NCBI GenBank assembly: GCA_025363475.1
Contig: JANYDS010000036.1
Location: 1 to 42,243, forward strand
Length of the DNA: 42,243 nucleotides
Direction of reading: 5' to 3'
DNA from: Terriglobia bacterium
GTDB taxonomy: Bacteria; Acidobacteriota; Terriglobia; Bryobacterales; Bryobacteraceae
Part shown: positions 41,754 to 42,243 of the stretch, one piece after another
Position numbering within the stretch: position 1 is the stretch's first letter
Layout: the number at the start of each line of letters is the position of its first letter
Program-made: the position numbers and the translations under genes
Notes under the pieces: generated by a model
Seen by the model: only the letters and a program-made list of their open reading frames with translations
Database searches by the model: none
Told to the model about the DNA's origin: nothing

Positions 41754-42243
41754 TTACTTCTTCAGCCCCGCCATCCAGTTCTGCACCAGCGTCAGCGGTT
41801 GGGGAGCGTTCTGTTCATTCGTCCCTACGGCGAGAAAGCGCTGGCCGTCGGCGGAGACGTCGTATGAGGAGCCATTGGGGGTCTGCAGCGGTCCGAACAG
41901 AGGGCGCACGGCGCCGATTTCCACGTCGGCCGCTTTGATTTTGATTTCAGCCGCCATCAACCCGTTACCCCTGTCAAGGTAGAAAAGCTCTTTGCCGTCA
42001 GTGCGCCAGCGGGGGTATGACCCGCCCGCCAATGATACCTGGCGCTTCCCGCCAGTACCGGGGAAAGGTGCAACGTAGATTTCAACGCGGCCGGATTCAT
42101 AAGACTGGTACGCCACCCAATGGCCGTCGGGCGAGAACTGACCATTCTGTTCGTTGAAGCTGGTCTTGAGGTAGGGAAACGGCTTCCTGTCCCCGTCGAG
42201 AGGCAACACCCAAATATCTGTTCCGGTCCCGGGATCGCCCGGC
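41754..42243 (-). CDS. TolB-like beta-propeller protein, C-terminus (partial)
   Basis: At least 160 C-terminal residues, with the 5' part beyond the window edge. Repeats of the WD40/PD40 type are seen: NGQFSPDGHWVAYQSYESGR followed by VEIYVAPFPG, then GGSYPRWRTDGKELFYLDRG and YDVSADGQRFLAVG. Each has the SPDG- or TDGK-like turn of TolB propeller blades. The protein ends NWMAGLKK. Such ends are, from memory, common on Acidobacteriota proteins with an N-terminal Hanks-type Ser/Thr kinase or a DNA-binding winged helix, but that part is not visible here. The nearby PP2C phosphatase would fit a kinase (inference). Confidence 0.8.
   Translation of the reverse strand, partial: PGDPGTGTDIWVLPLDGDRKPFPYLKTSFNEQNGQFSPDGHWVAYQSYESGRVEIYVAPFPGTGGKRQVSLAGGSYPRWRTDGKELFYLDRGNGLMAAEIKIKAADVEIGAVRPLFGPLQTPNGSSYDVSADGQRFLAVGTNEQNAPQPLTLVQNWMAGLKK

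Noticed and set aside
1-42243. tRNA, rRNA, CRISPR array, IS element or prophage
   Set aside because: No transposase or phage frames, no regularly spaced repeats and no cloverleaf-like segment were seen in the few intergenic stretches. A tRNA scan was not possible.

Overview
This window looks like a chromosomal segment of an Acidobacteriota bacterium, most likely of the Bryobacterales/Solibacter type. That placement is an inference from protein style: a secreted-protein fragment of the kind I remember from Solibacter relatives, a TolB-like propeller C-terminus, a MscL with a zinc ribbon and a PDZ-multi-TM histidine kinase. The DNA is moderately GC-rich and densely packed. Many genes overlap by 1-4 bases (TAATG, ATGA, GTGA, TTGA), and TTG and GTG starts with good ribosome binding sites are common. 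I see no tRNA, rRNA, CRISPR array, IS element or phage. Most of the window is core or regulatory chromosome with a few toxin-antitoxin cassettes and three damaged genes.

Layout. 1-1960: a C-terminal remnant of a secreted protein (-) and a HEAT-repeat protein (+). 2060-5495: a tight three-gene operon of circularly permuted ATP-grasp, alpha-E protein and transglutaminase with a poly-Q tail, a conserved set of unproven function. 5506-5884: a frameshifted DUF1801-like gene. 5892-10411 (-): a PDZ/multi-TM histidine kinase, an NtrC-type regulator whose GAFTGA loop reads GAFTSA, and a previously uncalled 43-residue very basic ORF. 10606-11040 (-): an EVE-domain protein. 11095-14742 (+): polysaccharide export trio (Wza-like, Wzz/GumC-like, separate BY-kinase), ended by a hairpin shared with the convergent gene. 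14757-18998 (-): deoC, a GAF-GAF-SpoIIE phosphatase, lysA and a YfiT-type transferase. 19061-20653 (+): a nickel/cobalt exporter with a long His/Asp loop. 20707-23952 (-): VapBC, secreted HNH protein, aminotransferase, mscL and a frameshifted AAA ATPase.

23984-32936 (-): an apparent six-gene unit made of a coiled-coil protein, a GAF-GAF-PAS adenylate cyclase with C-terminal TPR-like helices, a MoxR ATPase, DUF58, a BatA-like protein and a double-VWA membrane protein. 33037-36336 (+): alpha-glucan phosphorylase and a Crp-family regulator, divergent from the cyclase. 36333-41700 (-): AbrB-type VapB, VapC, phosphoglucomutase, ribosomal protein S1, a DinB-like protein and a PP2C phosphatase, several with overlapping ends. 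41754-42243 (-): the C-terminus of a TolB-like beta-propeller protein that runs off the window.

How the genes work together. The window is rich in signalling: cAMP synthesis (cyclase), a possible cAMP reader (Crp-like) and glycogen breakdown (glgP; pgm nearby) sit side by side. The cyclase also appears to be transcribed into a MoxR-VWA chaperone-like operon, which is the best candidate here for a not-yet-described functional unit. Both TA cassettes have perfect inverted repeats right at their likely promoters and appear to be nearly leaderless.
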